In this document: positions 52,835 through 61,900 of the stretch, piece after piece | Layout: each line of letters opens with the position of its first letter | Numbering within the stretch: the stretch's first letter is position 1 | NCBI RefSeq assembly: GCF_000420545.1 | Contig: NZ_ATVD01000002.1 | Location: 620,001-684,000 of the forward strand | DNA: 64,000 bases | Direction: 5' to 3' | Source of the DNA: Arenimonas oryziterrae DSM 21050 = YC6267 | GTDB taxonomy: Bacteria; Pseudomonadota; Gammaproteobacteria; Xanthomonadales; Xanthomonadaceae | The notes under the pieces: generated by a model | Database searches by the model: none | What the model was told of the DNA's origin: nothing | The model's input: the letters and a program-made list of their open reading frames with translations, nothing else | Program-made: the position numbers and the translations under genes

Positions 52835-53740
52835 TCAGGCGCGCGCCTCGGCGAGTTCGCCGATGACTTCGCGCAGCCCGATGCGCCAGTCGGGCAGCGC
52901 CAGGCCGAAGTCGGCGGCGAACTTGCTGCAATCCAGGCGCGAATACGCGGGACGTTTGGCTTTGGCCGGATATTCGCTGCTCGGGATGCCGACCAGGCGC
53001 GGCGCACGTTCGATGATCTTCGCTGCCAGCGCTTCGGAATAGATCGCCGCGGCGAACTGGAACCAGCTGCATTCGCCGCCGGACACGACATGCCAGGTGC
53101 CGTCGGAGGCTTTCTCGCGCGCCAGCGCCAGGGCCGTGCTCGTGGCCAGCCAGCGCGCGGGCGTGGGCGAACCTATCTGGTCGTGCACGATGCGCAATTC
53201 GTCGCGTTCCTTCGCCAGCCGCAGCGCGGTGCGCAGGAAGTTCTGTCCACGCGAGGCATACACCCAAGCCGTACGCAGGATCATGTGCCGACAACCGCTG
53301 GCGCGCACGGCGTCCTCGCCGGCGAGTTTGCTGCGGCCGTACACCGCCAGCGGCGCGGTCGCATCGTCTTCGCGCCACGGGCGCGTGCCGTCGCCACCGA
53401 ACACATAGTCGGTCGAATAGTGCACCAGGCGCGCGTCGATCTGCCGGCAGGCCTGCGCGAGTTCGCCGACGGCTTCGGCATTGATGCGCTGCGCGAGCGC
53501 GGGCTCGTCCTCGGCGCGATCCACAGCTGTATGCGCGACGGCGTTGAGCACCAGTTGCGGGCGCTGCGCGTCGATGAGTGCAGCCAGGGCGCCGGGCACG
53601 GCGAAGTCGATCTGTCCGCAGCGCTGGTTGCCGGGCAAGGCGCCGGTGTAGGTGTACGGCAGGATCTCGCCCAGGGGGGCGCAAGCACGGTGCAATTCAT
53701 AGCCCAACTGACCATCGGCACCGAGCAGCAGGATCTTCAT
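52835..53740 (-). CDS. rfbD: dTDP-4-dehydrorhamnose reductase
   Basis: RfbD makes dTDP-L-rhamnose by reducing dTDP-4-dehydro-L-rhamnose with NADPH. The 301-residue SDR starts [17 protein letters not shown] (Rossmann motif). It contains NAVAHTAVDRAEDEP, the YSTDYVFGGDG catalytic strand, YGRSKLAGE (YxxxK) and RTAWVYASRGQNF. ATG 53740 overlaps the rfbC stop (ATGA); a longer in-frame start at 53968 lies within rfbC and is rejected. It is the last enzyme of the rfbBACD operon. Confidence 0.95.
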   Translation of the reverse strand: MKILLLGADGQLGYELHRACAPLGEILPYTYTGALPGNQRCGQIDFAVPGALAALIDAQRPQLVLNAVAHTAVDRAEDEPALAQRINAEAVGELAQACRQIDARLVHYSTDYVFGGDGTRPWREDDATAPLAVYGRSKLAGEDAVRASGCRHMILRTAWVYASRGQNFLRTALRLAKERDELRIVHDQIGSPTPARWLATSTALALAREKASDGTWHVVSGGECSWFQFAAAIYSEALAAKIIERAPRLVGIPSSEYPAKAKRPAYSRLDCSKFAADFGLALPDWRIGLREVIGELAEARA

Positions 53741-54294
53741 GCGGAAAACTCCGGCAGGCGCTCGGGGGAGATATCGGCGAGGAAAGGCGCGCGTTCGTCC
53801 TTGTCCGACAATGCCGGCGCGCTGACCGGCCAATCGATCGCGAGCTGACCGTCGTTCCAGCGGATGCCGGCGTCGGCCTCGCGCACGTACGGCGCGGTGC
53901 ACAGATAGTGGAACACCACGCGTTCGGACAGCACGACGAACCCGTGCGCGAAGCCCTCGGGAATCCACAGTTCGCGTTTGTTCTGCGCACTGAGCACCGC
54001 AGCCGTCCAGCGCCCGAAATGCGGCGAGCCGCGACGGATATCGACGGCGACGTCATACACCTCGCCTTCGAGCACGCTGACCAGCTTTCCCTGCGGCTGC
54101 GGCCACTGATAGTGCAGGCCGCGCAACACGCCACGTTCGGAAATCGAGACGTTGCTCTGCACGAAGTTCAGGTCGAGGCCGGCCTGCGCCCAGCGCGGCT
54201 TGTTCCAGGATTCGTAGAACGCACCGCGGCTGTCGCCGAACACCTGCGGTTCGATGAGCTTGCAGCCCGGCAGGTCGGTGTCGTGGATTTTCAT
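53737..54294 (-). CDS. rfbC: dTDP-4-dehydrorhamnose 3,5-epimerase
   Basis: RfbC epimerises dTDP-4-dehydro-6-deoxyglucose to the L-rhamno form. The 185-residue cupin-fold protein shows [39 protein letters not shown] (written here without the linking residues; the RGLHYQ motif is the family signature), [16 protein letters not shown] and [11 protein letters not shown]. Catalytic His and Asp are in the expected segments. It overlaps both neighbours by four bases and is standard in length. Confidence 0.95.
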   Translation of the reverse strand: MKIHDTDLPGCKLIEPQVFGDSRGAFYESWNKPRWAQAGLDLNFVQSNVSISERGVLRGLHYQWPQPQGKLVSVLEGEVYDVAVDIRRGSPHFGRWTAAVLSAQNKRELWIPEGFAHGFVVLSERVVFHYLCTAPYVREADAGIRWNDGQLAIDWPVSAPALSDKDERAPFLADISPERLPEFSA

Positions 54295-55175
54295 TCGACG
54301 CGCGCGTGCTCGAGCAGACTCAGCAGGTATTCGCCGTAGCCGTTCTTGGCCAGCGGCCGGGCCAGCTCGCGCAGCTGCGCGGCATCGATCCAACCGTTGA
54401 ACAGCGCGATCTCTTCCGGACAGCACACGCGCAGCCCCTGACGCGCCTCGATGGTCTCGATGAAATTCGAGGCCTGCAGCAGCGATTCATGCGTACCGGT
54501 GTCGAGCCAGGCATAACCGCGCCCGAGCCGCTCCAGATGCAAGGCCTCTTCAGCCAAATAGGCACGATTGAGATCGGTGATCTCAAGCTCGCCACGCGGC
54601 GACGGCGTGAGCTTCGCCGCGAACGCCGGCGCGCGGCCGTCGTAGAAATACAGGCCGGTGACGGCGTACTGGGATTTCGGTTTCGCCGGTTTTTCTTCCA
54701 GACCGATCACGCGGCCGGCCGCGTCGAATTCGGCGACGCCGTAGCGCTCGGGATCCTTGACCCAGTACCCGAACACCGTCGCGCCTTCGGTGCGCGCATC
54801 GGCGCGTTGCAGCAATTCGGTCAGGCCCTGGCCATGGAAGATGTTGTCGCCGAGCACCAGACAACTCGGCGCGCCGGCGAGAAACTCGCGGCCGATCAGG
54901 AAGGCCTGCGCAAGCCCGTCGGGACTGGGCTGCACGGCGTACTCGATCTTCATGCCCCACTGCGACCCATCGCCGAGCAGGCGCTGGAACAGGGCCTGCT
55001 CATGCGGCGTGTTGATGATCAGCACCTCGCGGATGCCGGCCAGCATCAGCACGCTGAGCGGGTAATAGATCATCGGCTTGTCGTACACCGGCAACAGCTG
55101 CTTGCTGATGCACTGGGTGATGGGATACAGGCGCGTGCCGGAACCGCCGGCGAGAACGATGCCCTTGCGCTTCAT
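54291..55175 (-). CDS. rfbA: glucose-1-phosphate thymidylyltransferase
   Basis: RfbA makes dTDP-glucose from dTTP and glucose-1-phosphate. The 294-residue protein begins with the nucleotide-binding loop [20 protein letters not shown] and continues with [32 protein letters not shown] and [10 protein letters not shown]. All are diagnostic for the RmlA/RfbA enzymes. It overlaps rfbB and rfbC by four bases each (ATGA). Confidence 0.96.
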   Translation of the reverse strand: MKRKGIVLAGGSGTRLYPITQCISKQLLPVYDKPMIYYPLSVLMLAGIREVLIINTPHEQALFQRLLGDGSQWGMKIEYAVQPSPDGLAQAFLIGREFLAGAPSCLVLGDNIFHGQGLTELLQRADARTEGATVFGYWVKDPERYGVAEFDAAGRVIGLEEKPAKPKSQYAVTGLYFYDGRAPAFAAKLTPSPRGELEITDLNRAYLAEEALHLERLGRGYAWLDTGTHESLLQASNFIETIEARQGLRVCCPEEIALFNGWIDAAQLRELARPLAKNGYGEYLLSLLEHARVE

Positions 55176-56233
55176 GCCGCGACTCCCTGGCCGATGCGTT
55201 CGAGCCGATAACTGCCATCCAGGACGCGCTGCGTCCAGTCTTCATGCGCGAGATACCAGTCGACGGTGCGCGCGATGCCCTCTTCGAAGGCGACCTCGGG
55301 TGCCCAGCCCAGCTCGCGCTTGAGCTTGCTCGCGTCGATCGCGTAACGGCGGTCATGACCGGGTCGATCGGCGACAAAACGGATCTGCGCCTCACGCGGC
55401 TGGCCGTCGCCGCGCGGGCGGCGCGCATCGAGCAGGGCGCAGATGGTTTTCACCACGTCGATGTTCATGCGCTCGGCATCGCCGCCGACGTTGTAGGTTT
55501 CGCCGATGCGGCCGGCTTCCAGCACACGCCGGATCGCCGCGCAGTGGTCGCTGACGTACAGCCAGTCGCGCACGTTGCGGCCGTCGCCGTAGACCGGCAA
55601 GGCGTCGCCGGCGAGCGCCTTGAGGATGATCAGCGGAATGAGTTTTTCCGGAAACTGGTACGGCCCGTAGTTGTTCGAGCAGTTCGTCGTCAGCACCGGC
55701 AGACCGTAGGTGTGATGAAAGGCGCGCACCAGATGATCGGAAGCCGCCTTGCTGGCCGAGTACGGCGAGTTGGGTGCGTAGGGCGTTTCTTCGGTGAAAG
55801 CGCCGGACTCGCCGAGCGAGCCGTAGACCTCGTCGGTCGAGACATGCAGGAAGCGGAAGGCGTCGCGCTCGCCGTCGGGCAGCGTGCGCCAGTGGTCGCG
55901 CACGGCCTCGAGCAGGGCCAGCGTGCCGACGACATTGGTCTGCACGAAGGCCGCAGGTCCGTCGATGGAGCGGTCGACATGGCTTTCGGCGGCGAAGTTC
56001 ACGATCGCGGCCGGGCGGTGTTCGGCGAGCAGGCGCGCGACCAGGGCCGCATCGCCGATGTCGCCGCGCACGAAGACATGCTGCGCATGACCATCGAGGG
56101 CCTTGAGCGTGTCGGGATTGCCGGCATAGGTCAGGGCATCGAGGTTGACGATGCGCACGCCCGCCGCGACCGCCGACAGCACGAAATTGCCGCCGATGAA
56201 GCCGGCGCCGCCGGTGACCAGCCAGGTCTGCAT
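55172..56233 (-). CDS. rfbB: dTDP-glucose 4,6-dehydratase
   Basis: RfbB is the NAD-dependent first committed dehydratase of dTDP-L-rhamnose synthesis. The 353-residue extended SDR has [12 protein letters not shown] at the N-terminus, the catalytic [10 protein letters not shown] (with DE), [20 protein letters not shown] (YxxxK) and [18 protein letters not shown]. It is first in the rfbBACD operon, upstream of rfbA with a four-base overlap. The sugar made here could feed the rhamnosyltransferase-like gene at 9698, but that link is speculative. Confidence 0.96.
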   Translation of the reverse strand: MQTWLVTGGAGFIGGNFVLSAVAAGVRIVNLDALTYAGNPDTLKALDGHAQHVFVRGDIGDAALVARLLAEHRPAAIVNFAAESHVDRSIDGPAAFVQTNVVGTLALLEAVRDHWRTLPDGERDAFRFLHVSTDEVYGSLGESGAFTEETPYAPNSPYSASKAASDHLVRAFHHTYGLPVLTTNCSNNYGPYQFPEKLIPLIILKALAGDALPVYGDGRNVRDWLYVSDHCAAIRRVLEAGRIGETYNVGGDAERMNIDVVKTICALLDARRPRGDGQPREAQIRFVADRPGHDRRYAIDASKLKRELGWAPEVAFEEGIARTVDWYLAHEDWTQRVLDGSYRLERIGQGVAA

Positions 56234-56333
56234 GTCGATCCTTCGAATTCCCTTGCCCGCAAGGATATCGGATGCGGCAGAGGCTGCGAACCCGGCGCGG
56301 GCGGGGGTGTCGGAGGCGGCGCTTGCCGCAATG

Positions 56334-56362
56334 CAACAGGCCCGCGCAAGGCGGGCCTGTTG
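56334..56362 (-). terminator. hairpin between ssb and rfbB
   Basis: CAACAGGCCCGC and GCGGGCCTGTTG make a twelve-base perfect stem with a five-base loop (GCAAG), 24 bases after the ssb stop. No T tract follows on the minus strand, so it may be a partial terminator or an mRNA 3' hairpin that lets some transcripts pass into rfb. Confidence 0.65.
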
Positions 56363-56385
56363 GTACGGCGAAACGCGGTAACGAA

Positions 56386-56883
56386 TCAGAACGGAATATC
56401 GTCGTCCGGGAACGGTTCGTCGTTGCGGCTGGGTGGCATCGGCGCGTTGCCGCCGCTGCTGCCGCCACCGCGCGGTGCACCGCCACGGGAACCGCCGCCG
56501 TAGCTGTCGCCGCCCGATTCACGCGGGGCGCGCTCGCCGCCGCCTTCCGACTTGCCGCCGAGCATCTGCATGTCGCTGGCGATGATATCGGTGCTGTATT
56601 TCTCCACACCCGACTTGTCGGTGTACTTCTCGGTGCGCAGCGAGCCTTCGATGTAGACCTGGCCGCCTTTCTTGAGATATTCGCCAGCGATGTCGGCCAA
56701 CTTGCCGAAGAACTTCACCCGGTGCCACTCGGTGCGTTCCTGTTTTTCGCCGTTCTTGTCCTTCCACGATTCGTTGGTCGCGACCGAGACGGTGGTCAGC
56801 GTCGTGCCGCTCTGCGAGTACCGCACTTCCGGGTCGCGGCCGAGCGTGCCGACCAGAATCACCTTGTTGATGCCACGTGCCAT
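56386..56883 (-). CDS. ssb: single-stranded DNA-binding protein
   Basis: SSB coats single-stranded DNA in replication and repair. The 165-residue protein starts [21 protein letters not shown], with the OB-fold continuing through [37 protein letters not shown] and [12 protein letters not shown] glycine/arginine-rich linker (about 112-150) leads to the acidic tip DDDIPF, the partner-binding tail of bacterial SSBs. The ribosome site AAGGAA lies five bases before ATG 56883. It is divergent from the Rrf2 gene. Confidence 0.97.
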   Translation of the reverse strand: MARGINKVILVGTLGRDPEVRYSQSGTTLTTVSVATNESWKDKNGEKQERTEWHRVKFFGKLADIAGEYLKKGGQVYIEGSLRTEKYTDKSGVEKYSTDIIASDMQMLGGKSEGGGERAPRESGGDSYGGGSRGGAPRGGGSSGGNAPMPPSRNDEPFPDDDIPF

Positions 56884-56929
56884 GTCGTTTCCTTCCTGAA
56901 CTTTCCGAGCCGGGGTCGAGCAATCCTGA

Positions 56930-56935
56930 AGTATA
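56930..56935 (-). promoter_or_regulatory. predicted -10 box of ssb
   Basis: On the minus strand TATACT (56935-56930) lies 47 bases before the ssb ATG and predicts a start near 56923. No -35 hexamer is recognisable 17 bases further upstream. Confidence 0.45.
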
Positions 56936-57066
56936 CGCAGGGGCCGGGGGCAGCCGGAATCCGCCGCTGGCCCGGGTCAGGCAAGGCCGCGTTCCGGCCC
57001 CCGGAGCGCCTCATGCCGCACCAGCATGAGCACATGGCGAAACGCCATAACCAATTGTTTTATATG

Positions 57067-57099
57067 GGATTGACGGTCAATCCAGGGGAACTCTATAAG
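57067..57099 (+). promoter_or_regulatory. promoter with overlapping palindromic operator upstream of the Rrf2 gene
   Basis: A TTGACG -35 box (57070-57075) and a TATAAG -10 box (57094-57099) are spaced 18 bases apart, predicting a start near 57106. The -35 is embedded in a perfect palindrome, GGATTGAC-G-GTCAATCC (57067-57083). It looks like an operator, plausibly for autoregulation by the Rrf2 protein. A second inverted repeat ATGGCG-AAA-CGCCAT lies at 57034-57048. Confidence 0.6.
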
Positions 57100-57128
57100 T
57101 TCAGTGTGATTTTCGTCCCCGGCCCGCC

Positions 57129-57596
57129 ATGCTGACCATGAAAGCCAAATACGCCCTGCGCGCCCTGTGCGCCCTGACCCGGTCCGATCCCGACCGGCGC
57201 ATGGCGCGCGAGATCGCCCGCGACGCCGCCGTGCCGGAGAAATTCCTCGAAGCCATCCTGGTCGAGCTGCGCAACGGCGGGCTCGTCGAGAGCAAGCGCG
57301 GACTGTCCGGCGGCCACCGGTTGGCGCGCCCGGCCGACCGGATCAGCGTGGGCGACATCGTGCGCCTCATCGACGGCCCGATCGCACCGATCCGCTGCGC
57401 CTCGGTCACCGCCTACAAGCCCTGCGAGGATTGCCCCGATCCGGACCGCTGCGCCCTGCGCGCGCTCATGGGCGAAGTGCGCACGGCGATATCCTCGGTG
57501 ATCGATCAACGCACGCTGCGCCAACTTAGCGACGACGTCCGCCGGCAGACCCCGTCCCCGTCCGAGGAGGTCTCATGGACCCGCGCCCGTCTTTGA
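57129..57596 (+). CDS. Rrf2-family transcription regulator
   Basis: This is an Rrf2/IscR/CymR-type winged-helix regulator of 155 residues. The N-terminal MKAKYALRALCAL and the recognition region REIARDAAVPEKFLEAILVELRNGG, written here in pieces (AREIARDAAVPEKFLEAIL, VELRNGGLVESKRGLSGG), match the family. The C-terminal half has a cysteine group, RCASV and CEDCPDPDRC, that could bind an iron-sulfur cluster or another cofactor. ATG 57129 is used; ATG 57138 is possible. Immediately downstream are a porin and a sulfate ABC transporter, so it probably senses sulfur or cysteine status in the manner of CymR. It is upstream of them by 57 bases. Confidence 0.88.
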   Translation: MLTMKAKYALRALCALTRSDPDRRMAREIARDAAVPEKFLEAILVELRNGGLVESKRGLSGGHRLARPADRISVGDIVRLIDGPIAPIRCASVTAYKPCEDCPDPDRCALRALMGEVRTAISSVIDQRTLRQLSDDVRRQTPSPSEEVSWTRARL

Positions 57597-57652
57597 ACGA
57601 CCGCGTCGCGCGGACACCGCATCCCTGCCAACCCGACGACGGGAGGCGTCCC

Positions 57653-59155
57653 ATGAAATCCGCCACTTCCGGAGCTCCGATGTCACGCCCTTCGCTCTCC
57701 CTCGCGGCCCTGCTTGCCGCCCTGCCCCTGCAGACCTTCGCCGCGCCGGCATCGCTGGCCACCGCCGCCCCCAGCGCAGCCGAAGAACCCGCCGATGCCG
57801 CCACGCTGCGCGCGCTGTCCGAGCGACTGCGCGCACTCGAACAACGCCTGGGCAATCCCGTCACGACTGCCGACACCACCGCCAGCAACGATGGCCTGGC
57901 GACGCTGGACCAGCGCCTGCGCGTGCTCGAACGCAAACTCGAACTGCAGCAGGATGACGCGACCGCGAAGGCGCAGTCGGCGCCCGTAATCAGCCTCGGC
58001 GAAAAAGGCTTGGCGGTGCGTAGCGCCGACACCCAGTTCGAGATCAAGCTGCGCGGCACCGTGCAGGCCGACCTGCGCCAGTATTCGGGCGACGACGGCG
58101 CGGCGGTGAACGACACCTTCCTGTTCCGGCGCATCCGTCCGACGCTGGAAGGCTCGCTCGGTCCCTTGCTCGGATTCCGCCTGACACCGGAGTTCGCCGG
58201 CGACAGCGCCACCGTCATCGATGCCTACATCGATGTGCGCTTCAATCCCGCGTACACGCTGCGCGTGGGCAAGCTCAAGGGACCGATCGGTCTCGAACGC
58301 CTGCAATCGGCGAACGCGATCGCGCTGATCGAACGCGGCTTCCCGACCGAGCTCGCGCCCAACCGCGATATCGGCGCGCAGTTGCAGGGCGAGCTCGCGG
58401 CGGGTCGCGTCAACTACGCGATCGGCGTGTTCAACGGCGCCCCCGATGGCCGCGACAGCCCCACCGTCGATGCCGACGACAACGTCGAATACGCCGGTCG
58501 TGTGTTCTTCGAGCCGTGGAAAAACAGCGCGAGCGGCTTGTCCGGCCTGGGCTTCGGCCTGGCCGCGAGCAGCGGCGTCAAGGAAGGCAGCGGCAACAAC
58601 TTCCTGCCGCGTTATCGCACGCCGGGACAGAACACCTTCTTCAACTACCGCGCCGCGGTGACGGCCGACGGCAAGCACACCCGCCTGTCTCCGCAGGCCT
58701 ACTACTACCGCAACGCGTTCGGCCTGCTCGGCGAATACATCCGTTCCGAACAGGAAGTGTGGCTGCCGGGCAATGCCGCCTCGCGCATCGACCTCGAGAA
58801 CACCGCCTGGCAACTCACCGGCAGCTGGGTGCTGACCGGCGAAGACGCCAGCTACAAAGGCGTGGTTCGCCCAGCGCATCCCTTCGTGCCCGGCGGCGAC
58901 GGCTTCGGCGCGCTGGAACTGGTGGCGCGCTACGGCGAACTCGATGTCGACGACGACGCGTTCCCGCGCTATGCCGACCGTTCGCTGTCCGCAACGCGCT
59001 CGCGCGCCTGGGGCGTGGGCCTGAACTGGTATCTGAGCGCGAATCTCAAGCTCGTCTTCAACCACACGCGTGCCAGTTTCGACGGCGGCGCGCCGCTTAG
59101 TGCCGATCGCCCCGACGAGAAGACCTTCTTCTCGCGCGTCCAGGTCTCGTTCTGA
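57653..59155 (+). CDS. OprP/OprO-family porin (anion-selective type)
   Basis: This is an outer-membrane porin of the OprO/OprP (phosphate-selective) family. From ATG 57653 (ribosome site GGGAGG, spacing six) it has 500 residues. A signal peptide (about 10-31) precedes an N-terminal coiled-coil-like segment (LRALSERLRALEQRLG and LDQRLRVLERKLELQQ), then a 16-strand-type barrel. FEIKLRGTVQADLRQY, FRRIRPTLEGSLGPLLGFRL and the C-terminal FFSRVQVSF (terminal aromatic) are typical. In this location, before sulfate uptake genes, it may pass sulfate or sulfur anions rather than phosphate. Confidence 0.88.
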   Translation: MKSATSGAPMSRPSLSLAALLAALPLQTFAAPASLATAAPSAAEEPADAATLRALSERLRALEQRLGNPVTTADTTASNDGLATLDQRLRVLERKLELQQDDATAKAQSAPVISLGEKGLAVRSADTQFEIKLRGTVQADLRQYSGDDGAAVNDTFLFRRIRPTLEGSLGPLLGFRLTPEFAGDSATVIDAYIDVRFNPAYTLRVGKLKGPIGLERLQSANAIALIERGFPTELAPNRDIGAQLQGELAAGRVNYAIGVFNGAPDGRDSPTVDADDNVEYAGRVFFEPWKNSASGLSGLGFGLAASSGVKEGSGNNFLPRYRTPGQNTFFNYRAAVTADGKHTRLSPQAYYYRNAFGLLGEYIRSEQEVWLPGNAASRIDLENTAWQLTGSWVLTGEDASYKGVVRPAHPFVPGGDGFGALELVARYGELDVDDDAFPRYADRSLSATRSRAWGVGLNWYLSANLKLVFNHTRASFDGGAPLSADRPDEKTFFSRVQVSF

Positions 59156-59179
59156 TTCTGTGCCCCACGGAGCCAAAAA

Positions 59180-60190
59180 ATGAATCGCCTTTCCAGCTTT
59201 TTCCTCGCCACAGCCCTCACGCTCGGCACCGGTCTGGCCGCCGCCAAGGGCGGCACCTTGCTCAACGTGTCCTACGATCCCACACGCGAGTTCTATCGCG
59301 AGGTCAACACCGCCTTCGCCGCGCAATGGCAGGCGCAGACGAAACAGACGCTCGACATCCAGACCTCGCATGGCGGCTCGGGCAAACAAGCCCGCGCCGT
59401 CATCGACGGTCTCGAAGCCGACGTGGTCACGCTGGCACTCGCCGCCGACATCGATTCGATTTCCGACAAGGCCAAATTGCTGCCGCCGAACTGGCAGACG
59501 CGCCTGCCCAACAACAGCACACCGTACCGGTCGACGATCGTGTTCCTGGTGCGCAAGGGCAATCCCAAGGCGATCAAGGACTGGGACGATCTCGTACGCC
59601 CCGGCATATCGGTGATCACGCCCAATCCCAAGACCTCCGGCGGCGCACGCTGGAACTATCTCGCGGCTTGGGCGTTCGCGGCCAAGCGCTTCGATGGCGA
59701 CGGCGGCAAGACCAAGGACTTCCTTGCACGCCTGTACGGCAATGTGCCGGTGCTCGATACCGGCGCGCGCGGCTCGACCACGACCTTCATGAACCGCGGC
59801 ATCGGCGATGTGCTGATCGCCTGGGAAAACGAGGCGTTTCTCGCGCTCGACGAGCCCGAAGGCAAGGATTTGCAGATCATCGTGCCCAGCCTGAGCATCC
59901 TCGCCGAGCCGCCGGTCGCGGTTGTCGACAAGAACGTCGATCGCCATGGCACGCGCAAGGCCGCCGAAGCCTATCTGGCCTTCCTGTATTCCGCGCAGGG
60001 CCAGCAGCTCGCGGCCAAGCATCACTTCCGTCCCTCGCGTCCGGACCTCGTGCCGGCGGCGGCGCTGGCGAAGTTCCCGACAGTCACCACGGTCACGATC
60101 GACGGCGCGTTCGGCGGTTGGAAAAGAGCGCAGGCGTTGCACTTCGCCGATGGCGGCCTGTTCGACCAGATCTACAAGCCTGCGCGTTGA
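59180..60190 (+). CDS. sbp: sulfate ABC transporter periplasmic substrate-binding protein
   Basis: This is a periplasmic sulfate/thiosulfate-binding protein of 336 residues. It has a signal peptide ([16 protein letters not shown]) and the family marks [55 protein letters not shown] and [15 protein letters not shown]. It captures the oxyanion for the CysTWA permease. Its TGA shares a base with the next start codon (TGATG at 60188-60192). Normal length for Sbp/CysP. Confidence 0.95.
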   Translation: MNRLSSFFLATALTLGTGLAAAKGGTLLNVSYDPTREFYREVNTAFAAQWQAQTKQTLDIQTSHGGSGKQARAVIDGLEADVVTLALAADIDSISDKAKLLPPNWQTRLPNNSTPYRSTIVFLVRKGNPKAIKDWDDLVRPGISVITPNPKTSGGARWNYLAAWAFAAKRFDGDGGKTKDFLARLYGNVPVLDTGARGSTTTFMNRGIGDVLIAWENEAFLALDEPEGKDLQIIVPSLSILAEPPVAVVDKNVDRHGTRKAAEAYLAFLYSAQGQQLAAKHHFRPSRPDLVPAAALAKFPTVTTVTIDGAFGGWKRAQALHFADGGLFDQIYKPAR

Positions 60191-61044
60191 TGACGTCCAC
60201 CCTCGCCCATTGGCAGCACCGATGGCGCCAGGCCGGGCCACTGCCCGGCCTGGGCCTCACGCTGGGATTGAGCCTGACCTGGCTCAGCCTGATCGTGCTC
60301 ATTCCTCTCGCCGCGCTGTTGCTCAAGGCGGCGGGCGTGGGTCCGGCGGGCTGGTGGGCGATCATCAGCGATGCGCGCGTGTTCGCCGCGCTCAAACTCA
60401 GTTTCGGCACCGCCCTGCTCGCCGCATTCATCGATACCTTCATCGGCGCGCTGATCGCGTGGGTGCTGGTGCGTTATCGCTTTCCGGGCCGCCGCGTGTT
60501 CGATGCTTTCATCGACCTGCCGTTCGCCCTGCCGACCGCCGTGGCCGGCATCGCGCTTACCGCTATTTATGCAGGCAACGGCTGGATCGGCCAATGGCTG
60601 GCTCTGGTCGGCATCAAAGTCGCGTATGCGCCGGCCGGCATCGTCATGGCCCTGCTGTTCATCGGCCTGCCCTTCACCGTGCGCACGGTGCAGCCCGTGC
60701 TGGAAACCCTGCATGTCGAGCACGAGGAAGCCGCAGCCTCGCTTGGTGCAAGCCGCTTCACCACGCTCTGGCGCGTGCTGCTGCCGCAGGTACTGCCGGC
60801 GATGCTCACCGGCTTCGCGCTCGCGTTCGCGCGCGGCGTCGGCGAATACGGCTCGGTGATCTTCATCGCCGGCAACCTGCCCTATGTCTCCGAGATCGCG
60901 CCGCTGCTGGTGGTGATCAAGCTCGAGGAGTTCGACTACGGCGGCGCCACGGTGATCGCGACGCTGATGCTGGCGACCTCGTTCCTGATCCTGTTCCTGA
61001 TCAACCTGCTGCAGCGGAGGCTCGCCCGTGGCCAATCGCACTGA
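60190..61044 (+). CDS. cysT: sulfate ABC transporter permease CysT
   Basis: CysT (CysU) is one of two membrane subunits of the sulfate/thiosulfate importer. From ATG 60190 it has 284 residues with six helices. The EAA cytoplasmic loop is visible in EEAAASLGASRFTTLWRVLLP, and the helix FIDLPFALPTAVAGIALTAIY is conserved. GVGEYGSVIFIAGNLP is the second family landmark. It shares one base with the sbp stop and overlaps cysW by 17 bases. Confidence 0.94.
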   Translation: MTSTLAHWQHRWRQAGPLPGLGLTLGLSLTWLSLIVLIPLAALLLKAAGVGPAGWWAIISDARVFAALKLSFGTALLAAFIDTFIGALIAWVLVRYRFPGRRVFDAFIDLPFALPTAVAGIALTAIYAGNGWIGQWLALVGIKVAYAPAGIVMALLFIGLPFTVRTVQPVLETLHVEHEEAAASLGASRFTTLWRVLLPQVLPAMLTGFALAFARGVGEYGSVIFIAGNLPYVSEIAPLLVVIKLEEFDYGGATVIATLMLATSFLILFLINLLQRRLARGQSH

Positions 61045-61891
61045 ACCCCGGCTCGCGGCCACGACCGAACCGGCCTGGCTGCGCTGGTTGCTGACGCTCG
61101 CGGCGATTGCACTGATCGCGTTCGTGGTGCTGTTGCCACTGGCCGTGGTGATCGTCGAAGCCGCGGCGGAGGGCTGGCAGGCTTATGTCGCTGCCATCGC
61201 TGACGGCGAAACGCGATCCGCAATCGGACTGACCCTGCTCGTTGCCACGCTGTGCGTGCCCGCGAACGTGGTGTTCGGCGTCGCGACGGCCTGGGCGATC
61301 ACGAAATTCCGCTTCCCGGGCAAACAACTATTGTTGACCTTCATCGATCTGCCGTTCTCCGTCTCACCCGTGGTCGCGGGCCTGGTGTTCGTGCTGATTT
61401 TCGGTGCGCAGGGCTGGTTCGGCCCCTGGCTGCGCGAGCACGAAATCAAGATCATTTTCGCGACGCCCGGCATCGTGCTGGCGACGTTCTTCGTCACGTT
61501 CCCCTTCGTCGCGCGCGAACTCATCCCGCTGATGCAGCAGCAAGGTCAGGATCAGGAAGAAGCCGCCGCGTCGCTCGGCGCGGGCGGCTGGCAGGTGTTC
61601 TGGCGCGTGACCTTTCCGAACGTGCGCTGGGCGCTGCTGTACGGCGTGCTCCTGTGCAATGCCCGCGCGATGGGCGAGTTCGGCGCTGTATCGGTGGTCT
61701 CCGGGCACATCCGCGGACTGACCAACACGCTGCCGCTGCAGGTGGAAATCCTGCACAACGAATTCAACACGGCGGCCGCGTTTTCAGTCGCCTCCCTGCT
61801 GACCCTCTTGGCCCTGGTGACCTTGGGCCTGAAACTTTGGCTCGAACGCCGGCATGGCCACGAGCTCGCGCGCACCGCGCGTTCCCACTGA
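61028..61891 (+). CDS. cysW: sulfate ABC transporter permease CysW
   Basis: CysW is the second permease subunit, of 287 residues with six helices. It contains TFIDLPFSVSPVVAGLVFVL, the EAA loop EEAAASLGAGGWQVFWRV and MGEFGAVSVVSGHIRG. It starts at GTG 61028 inside the 3' end of cysT (17-base overlap), indicating coupled translation. It ends nine bases before cysA. Confidence 0.94.
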   Translation: MANRTEPRLAATTEPAWLRWLLTLAAIALIAFVVLLPLAVVIVEAAAEGWQAYVAAIADGETRSAIGLTLLVATLCVPANVVFGVATAWAITKFRFPGKQLLLTFIDLPFSVSPVVAGLVFVLIFGAQGWFGPWLREHEIKIIFATPGIVLATFFVTFPFVARELIPLMQQQGQDQEEAAASLGAGGWQVFWRVTFPNVRWALLYGVLLCNARAMGEFGAVSVVSGHIRGLTNTLPLQVEILHNEFNTAAAFSVASLLTLLALVTLGLKLWLERRHGHELARTARSH

Positions 61892-61900
61892 CGGAGACCC

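Noticed and set aside
57070-57080. TTGACGGTCAA as a sixth FNR/Anr box
   Set aside because: The half-sites are separated by one base, not four, so the spacing is wrong for FNR; it fits the palindromic operator of the Rrf2 gene better.
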